Of a DNA stretch of 64,000 nt, positions 1-12,212 are shown in pieces. Source of the DNA: Hysterangium stoloniferum. Lineage: Eukaryota; Basidiomycota; Agaricomycetes; Hysterangiales; Hysterangiaceae. Below the pieces are notes generated by a model. That model did not search any database. It had not been told where the DNA came from and was given only the letters and a program-made list of their open reading frames with translations. Every line of letters begins with the position of its first letter. Within the stretch, counting starts at the first letter, position 1. The stretch lies in contig WHVD01000017.1 in the NCBI GenBank assembly GCA_015178975.1, forward strand, positions 682,001 to 746,000, written 5' to 3'. The position numbers and the translations under genes were made by a program.

Positions 1-100
1 AAGTTATATTTTCGTGATTCAGCTCAGCCATTTAAATACATAGGCATGGTGCTGCACAACTGTGCATTACTGTGTACAAACTATGGTTGCTACATAATAA

Positions 101-152
101 CTGTGCATGATTGAAATATAGTGCAGCTGTGCATGATCAAAATATAGTGTGG
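101..152. repeat. Short tandem repeat, about 26 bp x 2
   Basis: Two adjacent copies of a unit beginning CTGTGCATGAT and ending in TATAGTG plus two bases, followed by a partial third (CTGCGCATGC). I see nothing else supportable in 1-470. Confidence 0.6.
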
Positions 153-479
153 CTGCGCATGCACTGTTATGATTGTCTCAGATCATTGTTTAGCTAAACA
201 ATGATATGCATTTTGAGTCTTTACTGTCCATTCACAAATAGGTATCCTAACTACATGTATCAAACATTAATAGCTCAGATACCTGGTAATGTTCATATGT
301 TGAATACATGCATCATAACAATTGATTCTATTGATGAGAGAATGAAAACCAAATGAATGGACTGTAGCGTGACAATTTAGTTAGCAGCTTGAGTAATTGA
401 TATCAAATCTACCTGTTACATGACAGTGTGTATAAGTTAGTGCCCGGAGTCCGGCCAGAATTCCAGTCGTAACATACAT

Positions 480-630
480 AGTTAGACCCCAGTTTCAATC
501 TCTTAGGATTTCCACTAAATACAAGTGATATTCTCAAGTCATTAGAACTTCCATTCTCCTACTCCTTATCTTGCCCCCTCTCTCTTGTTTCTTTTTGTGT
601 TTTGGTATCCTTGTTAGCATTGCCCTAACA
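480..630 (+). repeat. LTR fragment of family C (LTR-D type)
   Basis: The segment resembles the reverse complement of 19617-19814 and 52707-52907. Shared words include GTTTCAATCTCTTAGGA, CCACTAAA and the terminal TTGCCCTAACA. It lies upstream of degenerate gag and RT sequence in the same orientation, so it is probably the 5' LTR remnant of that element. Its left end cannot be placed. Confidence 0.45.
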
Positions 631-740
631 CTAGCTAACCTGCAGATTTGGATATTTACCCACCAAACATCTCTTCCTGGTTTATTATCTCAATTAGAAC
701 CCTTTGAATTTTGAATACAACTGTGAACCCTTCAGTCTGA

Positions 741-1978
741 TCCTTATTTTTGGAGGAGTTACACATTATGGATGAAATGATCAAAGACTATATGAAGATC
801 AAATCTGGACTCTATGCATTGCTATTAACAAGATGGATGAATATGGAGTATTTCAGAGATGCTTTTGAATATTGGGTTTGAAATTTTAGTCCTCAGAATT
901 GCATCCTAGGCATGCAATAGCATTACCCATGGAACCTAATGTTTTTATTACAGAATCTGCATTGCAAAGTTTCTTTGCAGAAGGAACAATACTTGCAGTC
1001 TATATCAATTGTATCAATGTCATCTCACATACAATTGTTATCCCAGGATATTCTCTCTAGTAAATGTTGAATGTTGACCCATTGACTCTTATCCTAGGCT
1101 TCTTTTGAATAAATCTGATGCCACCATTTGGCTAATTTGGTCTTGCAGCCAAAGGCTTCCACTTCTTCTTCCTTTGATACTCAAGTCTAGAGATGCAAAA
1201 TATCTGTAACCCTGCTGTCCTACCACAAGCACAATCCAGGTCATTCCTCCAATCATTTCTCCATTGTCTGAACCATTCCCCATTGTCCAGCCAACCTTCC
1301 TTTTGTTTTTGCCCTGACCAGACCTATTGTTATTGCATTCACTGCTACCAATCCCAACATTGATACTTCCCTTGCTTTTCATACCCCAATACCACTGCCT
1401 TGTTGTTCCATGGATGAGATAAATAGTCCATTAAAGAACATAGTTCAGATGAAGATCTTCTAGCACCTGTATTTTGTACTGTGGAGGTTTCCCAAGAGAA
1501 TCTGACAGAACATTCTCAAAGCAATAAGGAATCAACTAGCAAGTCTTCCAGCAACAACTCTGGCAATGATACCAGCATATCAAATTTTAATAAGGAGAAA
1601 GACAAGAAATCCAACAAGGAAAAACAGTCAACTTCCGATAAACCCAACATTTCCCATCTGTTAGGTTCCGATGGTAAACTCACCCTGATGGAGAAACAAT
1701 GACACATGAATAATGACCTCTGCCTTTTCTGTGGGAAAGGTGGATACAAGGTTTCCAATTGCACTGTTAAGTCAAACTCTTCCAAGGTTTGCACAGTGAC
1801 TTCCATTATAACTTCAATGTCCAAGGAAAAACCTGCCACAGAGCCAAAAAAAAGTGTCAGCAACCCTCTAAAATCTGCATGGACAGAGGGTTGCATTGAC
1901 TCTCTCTATGTTCCTGAGATTGTCCATCTCAACATTGGACAACACTTTGGTATTTTCTTAAGATCCCACTCTTCATGA
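741..1978 (+). pseudogene. Degenerate Ty3/gypsy gag with zinc-knuckle relic
   Basis: This is a broken gag region. A Ser/Asn/Lys-rich stretch (1481-1702) is followed by a nucleocapsid-like motif at 1721-1762 reading CLFCGKGGYKVSNC. That is the CX2CX4HX4C zinc knuckle with His replaced by Tyr, so it should no longer bind zinc normally. Several stops and frame changes separate the parts. The region follows an LTR-D-like fragment and precedes RT, the usual gag position. No protease motif is visible, probably because of a deletion. The minus-strand ORF at 1089-1382 is a shadow. Confidence 0.5.
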
Positions 1979-2492
1979 TGAGCAGGTTGGTGAAGTTTTC
2001 CAATGAACTCCAAAAAAATGGTCTTTTTGTGAACAGTAAAAAATGCTACTTTGACATGGATTCTATGGAATATTTAGGTTTCATTATTGGGCCTGATGGT
2101 TTCCATATGGATGAAGCTAAAGTTCAAGTTGTCTGCAATTGGCCTGAACCACAGAAAGTCAAGGATATCCAATCTTTCCTAGGCTTCACTAATTTCTACC
2201 CTTGATTTATTCAGAATGATTTGGATATTACAATACTGCTCACTTGATTTACCTGTAAATCTCAACCATAGGCTTTTGATGATAAATGTTGCTCCACCTT
2301 TCAGACTTTAAACATGCCTTTACTTCCACTCTGATTCTTTCTCATTGGAAACCTGATGTTCCAATCATTGTGGAAACCAATGCTTCTGATTACACAATTG
2401 CCACAATTTGTTCCATCCAAGATTCCAACAGTACAACTCACCTGGTTGCATTTCTTTCCTGGACACTTTCAATTTTTAAACTCAATTACAAT
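1975..2492 (+). pseudogene. Degenerate Ty3/gypsy RT and RNase H fragments (family C-like)
   Basis: Positions 1975-2205 encode the C-terminal part of a reverse transcriptase, with FDMDSMEYLGFIIGPDG followed by DIQSFLGFTNFY. Positions 2286-2492 encode the start of RNase H, with the ETNASDY version of the D(A/T)S(D/N) motif. The same RT words occur on the minus strand at 19506-19616, so this is the same family. The RNase H reading is cut at 2492 by a MITE. It is not functional: the RT catalytic core and the integrase are absent. Confidence 0.75.
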
Positions 2493-3093
2493 GGAGGACA
2501 ATCCAAAACTTTAAAAACAATTTATTCAATAAAGTATATACTTTCATATTGTCTGCTGTAGAATTAATATTTAATCAAATTCAGTTGATTAGGTATCACT
2601 CTGAAGAATGCAAAAATATTAATATTTATCCTATATCTGACAAAATTTAGTCAAACAATCATCTGTAGATTATTCTTTTGGAATAAATTGCACAATGGGG
2701 ATTGGTAACCCAGATAGTTCTGGTTAACTCTCTAAACCAACTAAATTTAAATTATATGAAATATATTTGAAAGTTTGCTTGTATACAAGAGAATACATCA
2801 TAACCCAAAGATTAAGTCATAACCTAAAGATTAAGTCATAACCCAAAGATTAAGTCATAACCCAAATAATCTTGTTTAACCCAAATAATCTAGGTTAACC
2901 CACATAATGTTGTGTAACTATGTCATTTGTCCGTATTTTAAAAGGGCATGCATATTTTAAAGATGAAATTTCAGGTAATTAAATATAAACTCATAGAATA
3001 AGTTGTCATGGCCAGAAGGAATAGTCTCACTTAAAAGAATATGAAGATTATTCAGTAAAATTTTGTATATTCAATAAAGTGTGACCATCCTCC
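2493..3093. mobile_element. Harbinger-like MITE, copy 1 (with internal 19-bp tandem repeat)
   Basis: About 600 bp starting GGAGGACAA and ending CATCCTCC, alignable along its length with 4149-4766 and 39863-40461. Terminal inverted repeats are imperfect in this copy and no clean target duplication remains. It interrupts the RNase H relic at 2492. A 19-bp unit (CATAACCCAAAGATTAAGT) is repeated about three times at 2799-2855 and is present once in the other copies. No coding capacity. Confidence 0.65.
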
Positions 3094-3125
3094 AAATCCA
3101 AATACCAGATAATAAATCAAAGATG

Positions 3126-3897
3126 CATGCAGGGCTTATCAGAGGGTTTCCAGAGAAACCCGCAGGTATTCTGGTGTAAGTTTGTTACTAGGAATATACC
3201 TAATTGTTATGACCGGAAAACCCACCAGACTCCAGACACTAATGTATATGCACCTGCACCCTACACGCACCAGTCACCAGACCTCACTCAGAAAACCTGA
3301 CAGCTCTCTAACTGAGCCCTGTTCCCATTATGGTCAAATGACCTGTCACATTTTGGACTCCACTCCCACCCCATTCCCATTATGGTCTAACAACCTGTCA
3401 CATTTTGGACTCTGCTCCATTCCATTCCGTTCCTAACACCAAGTTTGGTGTTTACTTATCTTGTTTCATGTTTACTTATCTTGTTTCATGTTTACTAGTT
3501 TAGATTTCATTATTACTGGATTTGGTATGTTATATATTCCACAGTCTATATAGTCTGGCAGATGTTGTACATACAATCCAGTCAGAAAATCAGCTTAGAT
3601 TCTCCCCAGTAATCTCAGTACATTTTCCACTCTAATCTCCTCTTTAAAACACACTGCTCTTTACCTCGTCAGAGCCTACAGGCTCCGCCCCATCTATCTC
3701 TTGACCTCCAACATCTCTGCCAGACCCCTCAACTTCCGCAGGATTCCTGCAGTTGACTCCCCAACTTCTCAGCCCATCTGCCTGTCTGAAATTGGACAAC
3801 ACAATCTCATGAGGGTGCAGCCTATAAGCTGAAGCCAAGTCCTACTGGCTTTCCCGTGGGTTTCTCCAGAAACCCTCCAATAAGCTCAGGGCATGCC
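3126..3897. repeat. Truncated LTR flanked by hairpin-containing inverted repeats
   Basis: About 45 bp at 3126-3170 recurs inverted at 3849-3897. Each arm contains its own small hairpin (GGGTTTC...GAAACCC). Between them, 3205-3842 begins TGTTATGACC and ends with the conserved LTR core (3817-3836), so it looks like a member of the LTR-B superfamily truncated at its 3' end. A tandem pair around CCTGTCACATTTTGGACTC lies at about 3345-3415. The arms may be a separate older TIR element into which the LTR jumped. Confidence 0.4.
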
Positions 3898-4148
3898 ACT
3901 TACCACTAATAACCTGCATCCAACAGTCAAGTCTTGATGATGGTCACTAATACAGTCATTCTTGAAACCAGTCTATAACCAAACACACTCGGAGTGAGAG
4001 GCTAGAGATACATAATTGGATATGGATACAAAAGGCTGACATAAGCCCAATGTCGTAGAATGTAGAACTTCAACAATAAGAGACACTACAGTATCCCTTA
4101 CTGGCCATAGGAGTAAGACTTTGAGTAAGACTTAAGCTTCTGACTTAA

Positions 4149-4766
4149 GGAGGATAACCCAAAACTTTAAAAGTTATTTATCCACTAAAGTATATATATT
4201 TATATTGTTTGTTGTAAAATTAATATTTAATCAAATTCAGCCTATCAGATAATATTCTGGAGAATAAGGAAATATTAATAATTATCTTGTATCTGACAAA
4301 AGTTAGTCAAACAAACACATATAGATATCCTTTTGGGGATAAATTCCACAACATGGATTGGTTGGCCAGATAGTTCTGGTTAACTTTCTAAACCAAATAA
4401 ATTTAAATTATATGAACTATATTTGAAAGTTTGCATAATATACAAGAGAATCCATCTTATCCCAAAGATTAAGTCATAACCCGAGTAATTTTGGTAACTA
4501 TAATGTTTGTGGACATTTTAAAAGTCATGGAGATACTAGAGAATGTATTTTATCCCAAAGATTAGGTAACAACCCAGATTATCTTGTATAACCATAACAT
4601 TTGTGCATATTTTAAGGGAGTGTACAAGTCTTAAAGATCAAATTTTGGGTTAATGAAATATAAATCCCTAAAACATGTAGTCATAGCCAGGGGAAATAGT
4701 CTCACTTAAAAATATGAGGAGTTTTTCATAAAATTTTGTATATTCAATGAATTGTGATTATCCTCC
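4149..4766. mobile_element. Harbinger-like MITE, copy 2 (intact ends)
   Basis: A 618-bp AT-rich element with inverted ends GGAGGATAA...TTATCCTCC, flanked by TAA on both sides (4146-4148 and 4767-4769). A three-base TAA/TTA target duplication is typical of PIF/Harbinger transposons and their MITEs. No ORF is present, so any transposase must come from elsewhere. Nothing supportable is seen in the flanks 3898-4145 and 4770-5271. Confidence 0.7.
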
Positions 4767-5271
4767 TAAGAATGAGCTTCAAGTTTGAGATACAATGAAA
4801 TTGCTTGTTCAATAGTGGGCAAAAGAGAGGCCCTTATATACATGAGGGAGCACAGGTCAGAACAAACATCTACAAATGATGGCACAATAACAATGCAATA
4901 TGGTCTGAGTCACCTCTGAATCATCACAATAAGAATGTTGGTAAAGCTGTGAATAATAAAAGGGGGAGGCTGTGTCAGACAATAAGAGAATGATAAACAA
5001 AAGATGAGATCAGACATGTGATATGGATAAATGGGGAAACACAATAGAACAATAGGGGGAACTGAGTCAGACAATAGGAGAGATGGAGTAATAGAAGTAA
5101 TGGCTGATGAAACATCAATGATAATGAGTCAGAAACACCCAAGAATCTCATGACAATGTGTCACCCTCAAATGCTATGCTTGAATTCAAAATCTTGACAA
5201 TACTACCAATCAATGAACTGAGATTGGATGTGTTCTGTTCCTAATCTTGCAGCATAAATGGAGGCATGCAA

Positions 5272-5439
5272 TCAGTGGAGTACAGCAGGTATGTGTATTC
5301 GGAGCCCCAGGTCAGGAGTTCTGAGGAGCCCAGGGAGAATGAGGATGGAGTCTCCAGGGAGCTAGTAGAAGTCCAACATGAGTTGACTGAAGTTGGGAAA
5401 AAGAATAACCCTATAAATGTAGATTTAAAGAGCAAATAA
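5272..5439 (+). pseudogene. 3' fragment of gene X (copy A)
   Basis: In-frame continuation EYSRYVYSEPQVRSSEEPRE and onward to a TAA stop at 5437-5439. It matches the sequence that flanks the element 2 insertion at 41548-41552 and 47441-47517. Only the last about 55 codons remain and the 5' part is missing. This copy lacks the element 2 insertion and so gives its empty site (GGTATGTGTATT here, GGTAC duplicated there). It lies tail to tail with the chromodomain end of family C pol. Function unknown. Confidence 0.55.
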
Positions 5440-5516
5440 TAAAGTTTAATAATATATTTTTTTTAAAATAAAATAAAAACATGAAATGTAAAAGTCTATA
5501 GGGGGTCCACTAAGAC

Positions 5517-5935
5517 TTAAATAAACAAGTCAGAAACCTGTAAAAGCAAAGAGAGACATAGGGTGACAGGAAAAAATGAAGTGAATCCAATGTATACACA
5601 AGGTCCATGGAATGTGGTTAGAGAGAGGATAGTGGTCCAGGTTTGAGTGGATAAGCTGTGTGAAAGTCAGTGATAATCTCCATGACATTACCAAGTTTGG
5701 TGGCCAAAATCCATGATGTCTCTTTGTCAGTGCCCTCATAACCCACCCACTTGACCAAGTAAAGCAGTTTACAAGTGCATCAACACTTATCTATTTTTGA
5801 GTCTAAAATTTGTGAGATTTCAAACTCAGGTTCTCCATCAATAATGACTGGAGGAGGCAGAGATTGTATGCAATCCAGAATAGTGTTAGCAGTACACGGT
5901 TCTAACATAGAAACATGAAATACCAGGTGTACCAT
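5517..5935 (-). pseudogene. Family C pol C-terminus with chromodomain (copy A)
   Basis: On the minus strand this reads LVFHVSMLEP, then FEISQILDSKI, a TGA stop (plus positions 5780-5782), and the chromodomain core LYLVKWVGYEG...SWILATKLGNVMEI. Chromodomains at the integrase end bind histone marks and direct insertion into heterochromatin in chromoviruses. The upstream part of the same gene continues at 16614, because element 1 inserted at 5935/5936. A stop at 5517-5519 ends the frame. Confidence 0.7.
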
Positions 5936-6580
5936 TGTGAAGGGTATGCATATATGCATAATTGGACAGTGGATTAATATGCATAGTATAGTACTTTATT
6001 ATCTAGTTTCTATTCCTTTTCTTTAATTCCCTATATCCTTCGAGCATACCCGTATTTCTTAGTTTGAAGTCTTGTGTATACCTATGGGTGCTCTCGGCGC
6101 CAAAAGACAGACATCTTTTTACCCAGCAGACACCACCTCGTAAACGACCCAGACGTCGAATAGCGAGAGGTGTCAAGGGTAACGTCTCAACTACCTATAA
6201 AGGTAGTGTTTTCTTGCATACTAACAGATTTTAGACTCGAACCGCGAAGGTCGAGTCCCACTCTAAGGTCTTTGCGCTCGTCGACACTATAGTCGACTCG
6301 CGCTACCATCTCTTACTTTATGTAGATATTCAGCCTCTCGTGATTATCTATTTTACATCTAGCTACGAGTTGTACCGTAAAGGTCAACTCTTTCATTCTC
6401 TCATTCTAGCCATCAAGAGCAACTGTACAGTTGCTCTTGTGATGCGTAGCGTGTCTCCTTGCTAGTACTGTCAGTCTAGTAATCTATGGTATTGCACTGA
6501 ACGGTCAATACCCACTAATAGTAGTTGAATAAACGCTACACTTCGTATATTGAATGGTCAGAATCTATCGACTCTTCACA
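5936..6580 (+). repeat. Element 1 5' LTR
   Basis: 645 bp, TGTGAAGGG...CTCTTCACA. It differs from the 3' LTR by 21 substitutions (20 transitions, 17 of them CG versus TG/CA) and a 4-bp indel. It should carry the promoter and the transcript start. Confidence 0.9.
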
Positions 6581-6600
6581 GTGGTGATCCGAGCCGGACC
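6581..6600 (+). other. Probable primer-binding site region of element 1
   Basis: The bases right after the LTR read GTGGTGATCCGAGCCGGACC. A TGG one base from the LTR end is usual for a site pairing with a tRNA 3' CCA. I cannot name the tRNA. Confidence 0.4.
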
Positions 6601-6651
6601 GTTCTTTTCCTATGAAGAAAGATCTTATTATTGGACTACTAAAACCCGAAC

Positions 6652-9297
6652 ATGCGAATGACTACGGGCAAGAACCAAACACCTAGGTCTTCATCAGCTC
6701 CGAGTAGCTCCATGCCTCGTCAAAAATCCGCTAATTTGGAAACACCCCGTAATGTCACCTTGAGGAAGTCTTCGTCGACTCTCCAAGGATCAACTCCTCT
6801 GGAGGATCCTTCCGGAGTAGTAGCGGAATTGTCAACAAACATTCCACCCGACCCACCTGAAGAACGCTCGTCACCCAGGCAGTTGAACACCCCTGGAGTT
6901 GATGTTGAGCTTGGTCGAGCACCCACGCCCATTCTCAAGTTCCCTCCGAGACAGGTTATTCTCAAGCAGTTCCTCAGAGGTTATATAATTTATGCTCAGC
7001 CCATCGACTTACAATGGGATATGTATTACACCAATCGAATCTCCGAGGATCTGGTTACTCCCTTTGTAGAGGAGTACAATATGGATTATCCCATTTTACC
7101 AGTGACTGTAGCAGTTTGGTTAGGTCGTTACCAGGCGATCTTATCGGCACGAGATTTATTCACGTGACCAGGGAACCTTGAGGACTTGACCTGATCGATT
7201 CCCGAATGGTTGAATGAGGTGACTACTGCTATGGAAGGAGGAAGAAGGATTCTCAAGCGGGAGGTGTTTTCTCTATTCCTTGAAGCACTTCGTACACATG
7301 ATGATGCGTTGCAGATCCTGCAGATCTTGCTCGGCGGAGATCATGTCATGCCTAAGGTTGACTACCAGTACATGTACATCCGCATGTTGGAGGAGTCTCT
7401 CAATGGAGTCACACCAAATCTGCCGTTCGCATATTTCACCTTAAGGGCTCGGCTGAAGCGAAATCAAAGAAGAGTTGATAAGATGGTTTTAGAGGTACTC
7501 CTCCCCTATAACGACTCGATCCAGGTCCCTGATTCGCCTATCTCCATGACTAATTCGTTCGTTCGCAACCTAAATGGGTCTCCAGATACTCGTTTCCTAT
7601 GTTCTCTCAACCGTCCTGCTGTGATATTGGAGGACTTTCCGCTGGACTTGAGGATGCAGGTGATAGAATGCCTCCAAGAAAAGAGGATTGAGGTCTGTGC
7701 TCCCTTTCATCAACCTCAGCCTCATCGACTCCTGAACATGATGGAGATCGAGAGATGAATCGCGATGGAACCCGGTCCCATGCCTTTTCAGGGAGATCCT
7801 TGCTCTCACATCGCATTTGAGGGAGTTTCCAACAGCCCTAACGTCGAGAACGAGGTGACCACTGTCAGAAACTGATCGGTCGCCAGCAAGGGTCGACCGT
7901 CCTTCTCTACAGCGTTCACTGAGGGTATAGCTGGCCTAGTCGCTGGTCAAGGATCGCTGAACCCAGACGGTCCCCGCCATTCTCTGCCGATCACTTCGAA
8001 TCCCTTCTTGCCATCAGGAGGACCCCCTAGTGATTCATCTGGGAGTTCGAATACTTCAGACCGAGGAGGGAACTCGGGATGTGGGGAGCGCCACAATGGA
8101 GTGCCTAATACCCCTTTTCGAACTCCGATGCGGTCTCAAGCTAGCGCACTTATTGATGGCTTACCTAAGGACAAGAAGATCACTCTTAACACCAACAACC
8201 TCAAGATCAAATGGTCTGACCTCCCCGAATACAATGGAGCCCAATCCAAGGCCTTGGATTATATCATGGACATCATGAGTCTTGTGGAGATATCAGACTC
8301 TTTGAGTGTGATGTTAGGAGTCGCTCTGCCAAGACGACTCACGGGAAACGCTAAGGTCTGGTGGAGCACCCTAGACCGTGAGCATCATACTGAATTCAGT
8401 CAATCTCATGAGTCATTTCTCTGGGGCATTGTGGAAGGATTGCTTGGAACTCGCTGGCGTGAATCCTTGGCCTTAGAATGGGAAGCCATGAAATTTCGAC
8501 AAGCTGGTCACGATCGCGAGACACCCGTCCACTATATCCAACGGAGAGTTAAACTCTATCATTTCCTGTACGGGTTCCACCAGGACAGAGGAGATGAGAC
8601 ATGCAGACTCATTCTCACGCTGCCTACGGAATGGCTCTACCTTCTTCAAGGACAACCCATTGACGATATCATGAGTTTTCAGACTTATGCTAATAACCTG
8701 CAAGAAGCTCTGATTAACGCTTGGGTCCAAACACACCGGGAACATTACAGGTTCCAGAAACCACGCGTAATGTTAGCAGAGGGTCAGGAAGTGGATTTTA
8801 GAGTCACCGACGACTTCTCTTCACCTAACCAGGTTCTCATTAGTGAGACTAATGAGAGAGGCTCGATGAGAAGGACCGTCCCTGACGTCGCTAATCCAAT
8901 GCAGGGAAAGCGTCACAGAAAAATGTTCTTCGAGAAGAGTAACAAGAAGAGCTCGGTCAAACCCACCAAAGAATGTTGGATATGCGGAAGTCCGGAGCAT
9001 TTCAAGATAGATTGCCCCCACACTGGCAAAATGTCTCATTATGTCTCTATCAACAAATGCTCCGCACAGGATATGTCGGAGGAAGCTGAGGAGCAAAGGT
9101 TATATGAAGCGGTTCATGGACTATCTATACAAGGACAAGTAAATAGCTCTGATGACGAATTGACTTTTGTTTCCATTTATGCGCCCCGAGTCGGAGACAA
9201 ATTAGTAAGGGAGGAAGATTGAACAACTAGTGAAGCTCTTCCGTCTGAAGTTTATGTATCCATACTTGCCGCAGATTTCTTCGAAAAGGGAGACCAG
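6652..9297 (+). pseudogene. Element 1 Gag (capsid and nucleocapsid) region
   Basis: Gag packages the element RNA into particles. One frame opens at ATG 6652 and runs unbroken into the protease except for TGA stops at 7165, 7192, 7756, 7873 and 9220. A Ser/Pro-rich N-terminus is followed by a capsid-like region (8008-8760, with WWSTLDREH and HYIQRRVKLYHF) and a CX2CX4HX4C zinc knuckle at 8974-9015 (CWICGSPEHFKIDC). All five stops are consistent with CGA to TGA changes. No frameshift occurs in this part. Confidence 0.8.
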
Positions 9298-10410
9298 TTG
9301 AGTGCTCATCGGCAGGACCTTGAAGGCCTGACCGAGAAGTACTGTCAGACTGGAGATTCTCATGAACAAATCAGCTCAAACTCACTCTGTTCGCCTGGAG
9401 CTGATGTTGACACATTCCCGTTTGATCCTGGAAACCCCCCCGACTTACTACCATACGAGGACTCAGATTCGGAGGACAGCGACAATGATCCGGTATTGGA
9501 TTCCCCTTCGAAGCATATTCCTTGTCGAAGTGAGTGCAGGAACGTAAGCTTGTCCCTGCACAAGGAAAGTAAGAGGCCTAGAATCCAATACCCTCGTCCC
9601 AGTCAACTGATGAAGGAGGATACTATGATCCTTTATCGAAAACGGGATCCCCCCAGTGGTTACTCTAGCATAGGAGTTGCAGCGCTCCATGTTTTTGGTC
9701 ATGTAGGAACTCCCGATTCACCCGAACACGTTAAAGTCCGAATGGACATGGGAGCGGATCTCTCCCTTATATCGGAGGAATTCTACAAGGGGCTGCAGGG
9801 CGTATATAAGTTGAAACAAGGACTCAAGTTACGTCTAATCCAGCTCACGGGTAACGCTAAGGTTATCAGATATGTTAATATTCCTATTTACCTGGAGGAC
9901 GACAGTGGAACGTTACTGAAGTTCGCGGCGGAAACTTACGTCATTAGAGGAATGACGGTGCCAATTCTTTTAGGAGAAGACTTTCATATTAATTATGAAA
10001 TTGGTACTCTAAGAGATCAGCCGTTGGGATCTAGACTTATTCTCCCGGGACGACAGGGTTTTATTCCAGCCAGTTCTTCTAAGGAACCTCAACATTTGAC
10101 CTTCACCGTCAATAAGGCCCCTTTCGGGAAGCATGAGAAGGAGCAACCCAAGCTCACCTCTCTCCCCGATAAAGGCGTGCATACTGAAAGAGTCGCACGA
10201 GCCTTGAAGGATTGCACTATCAATCCAGAGTCAGCCAGACTAGTGCCCATTTTTGTTGAAGATCTAAAGGGCGAGGAGTGGATTGTTGAAGGAATTGTAT
10301 TGCAAAACGAGGATGGTTCCATATTAGCCACACCAATCATGGCAATTTCAAGGAATAGTGCGGCAGTGCCCTTAGCCAATCCATCGCTAACCCCTAAGAC
10401 TATCCGATGA
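9298..10410 (+). pseudogene. Element 1 aspartic protease region
   Basis: This continues the Gag frame. The retropepsin active site is at 9745-9756 and reads D-M-G-A instead of D-T/S-G-A, followed by DLSLISEEFY. ACG to ATG is a single CpG transition, so the catalytic Thr was probably lost by deamination. The flap/strand region ILLGEDFHINYEIG follows. The frame ends at TGA 10408, with another TGA at 10447, then reopens into RT. An acidic Asp/Glu/Ser stretch precedes the protease. Confidence 0.75.
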
Positions 10411-10485
10411 GGGGAGACAATAGGGATTATTCATGCCCCCACTCATTGAGCTCACAAGCCCAGGTCACTTGAGGAGAAAGGTTTA

Positions 10486-12212
10486 ATGGCAGCAGGCGTG
10501 ACCAAGATCACACACCTTATCGAAAGTCTCTCTCAACTTGAGGAGGACTGTCAATTCACCTCAGAGAGGCCTAAGCCACCTGTTGAACCAGAGATTGTGG
10601 ACAATTTCGAACCGCCTGGTCCTAAGACGGCTGTGGTGGCTGATAATGAGCAATTTGCCTCAGAGGATCTTCACAAGCTAGTCAACTTGGGACCAGATAT
10701 ACCAACGGAGGTCCTGCCACGTCTCAGATCAGTTTTGACTGAGAACGTTAAGGCTTTTGGAGTTGATGGACGGTTAGGGCAAGTGGAATGTAGAGTCCCT
10801 GTCCCCTTGAAAGAGGGCGCCCAGCCCATATCCATGCCTATGTTCCCTTCGTCCCCTGCCAATAGGAGAGTTATAGATGAGCAAATGGATGCCTGGTTCG
10901 AACAGGGTGTCATTGAGCCATCTAAAAGCCCCTGGGGGTGCCAGCCTTTGTAGTATATCGCAATGGTAAACCGCAGGTGGTCATCGACTATCAGAAACTT
11001 AATCATCTCACTGTTCCAGACGAATTCCCTTTACCACGTCAATCGGAGATCATGCAGGCACTGTCGGGATCAAATGTTCTTTCTTCTTTCGACGCGCTAG
11101 CTGGGTTTACTCAATTAGAAATGTTGGAGGATGATAAGCCCAAAACAGCCTTTAGATCTCATAGAGGGCTGTGGCAATTTAAAAGGATGCCGTTTGGGCT
11201 CAGAAACGGCCCCTCCACATTTCAGCGCATCATGCAAACAGTTTTAGCACCCTACTTGTGGATTTTTTGTCTAGTCTACATTGATGACATAGTCATATTC
11301 TCTAAGAACTGGGATGATCATTTGCTTCACCTGAATCAGGTGCTTGGCACTATCACTTTGGCTGGTATCACTCTCTCTCCCAAGAAATGTTTTATCGGAT
11401 ATAATTCGATCTTGTTGTTGGGTCATAAAGTATCCAGGTTGGGCTTTTTGACCCATCAAGAGAAAGTTCACACTATATTGGAACTGGCCCCACCCACTAA
11501 GGTCTCTGAACTACAACGGTTCCTTGGAATAGTCCTTTACTTTTCAGCGTATATACCATTCTATTCATGGATGGTGTCCCCTTTATTCTCGCTCCTAAAA
11601 AAGGGAACACCCTGGACGTGGACCGCTGAACATGTCCGAGCTTATGAGGATGTTAAAACCACACTAGGATCAGCACCAGTGCTGGGGCATCCAGTTAGTG
11701 GGATGCCCTATCGATTGTATACAGATGCTTCAGATTTTGCCTTAGGTTGTTGTCTCCAACAAGTCCAGAAGATGGCTTTAGGAGACTTGATGGACACTAA
11801 AATCTATGCCCAAGCCAAGTTAGCTTTTGACCGTGCGCAGGATGTGCCATCCTTTGTTCATCAGTACAAAACCAAACAGCCCGAGATTGAGTGGTCGGAT
11901 TCATGGGGACCCACTTTTGAGGCGACCGAAGTTACCGTTGAACGAGTCATTGCATATTGGAGTCGCACGCTGAAAAGCGCTGAATGTAACTATTCTGCCA
12001 CTGAACGGGAAGCGTTAGCAGCAAAGGAGGGACTAGTCCACTTCCAACCCTTCATTGAAGGTGAACACGTTCTACTCATTACGGACCATGCAGCTCTGCA
12101 ATGGGCTAGATCGTACAAGAACACTAATCGTTGACTAGCCGCATGGGGGGCGATATACACTGCATTTCCAGGTCTCGAAATTTTACATCGAGCAGGAAGA
12201 GTTCACAGTAAT
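10486..12212 (+). pseudogene. Element 1 reverse transcriptase and RNase H
   Basis: RT starts in the Gag-Pro frame (EPSKSPWG). A one-base loss in a G-run near 10933 shifts it to the frame opening at 10938. Motifs in order: RNGKPQVVIDYQKLN, SSFDALAGFTQLEM, MPFGLRNGPSTFQ, and the catalytic YIDD at 11277-11288. RNase H follows with YTDASDFALG, the TEREALA box and ITDHAALQWA. TGA at 12132 lies after RNase H. The residues needed for catalysis are present, so inactivation is due to the stops and the shift. Confidence 0.85.

Noticed and set aside
2799..2855. Regularly spaced short repeats that might suggest a CRISPR array
   Set aside because: Head-to-tail 19-bp tandem with no spacers, inside a MITE in a eukaryotic genome.
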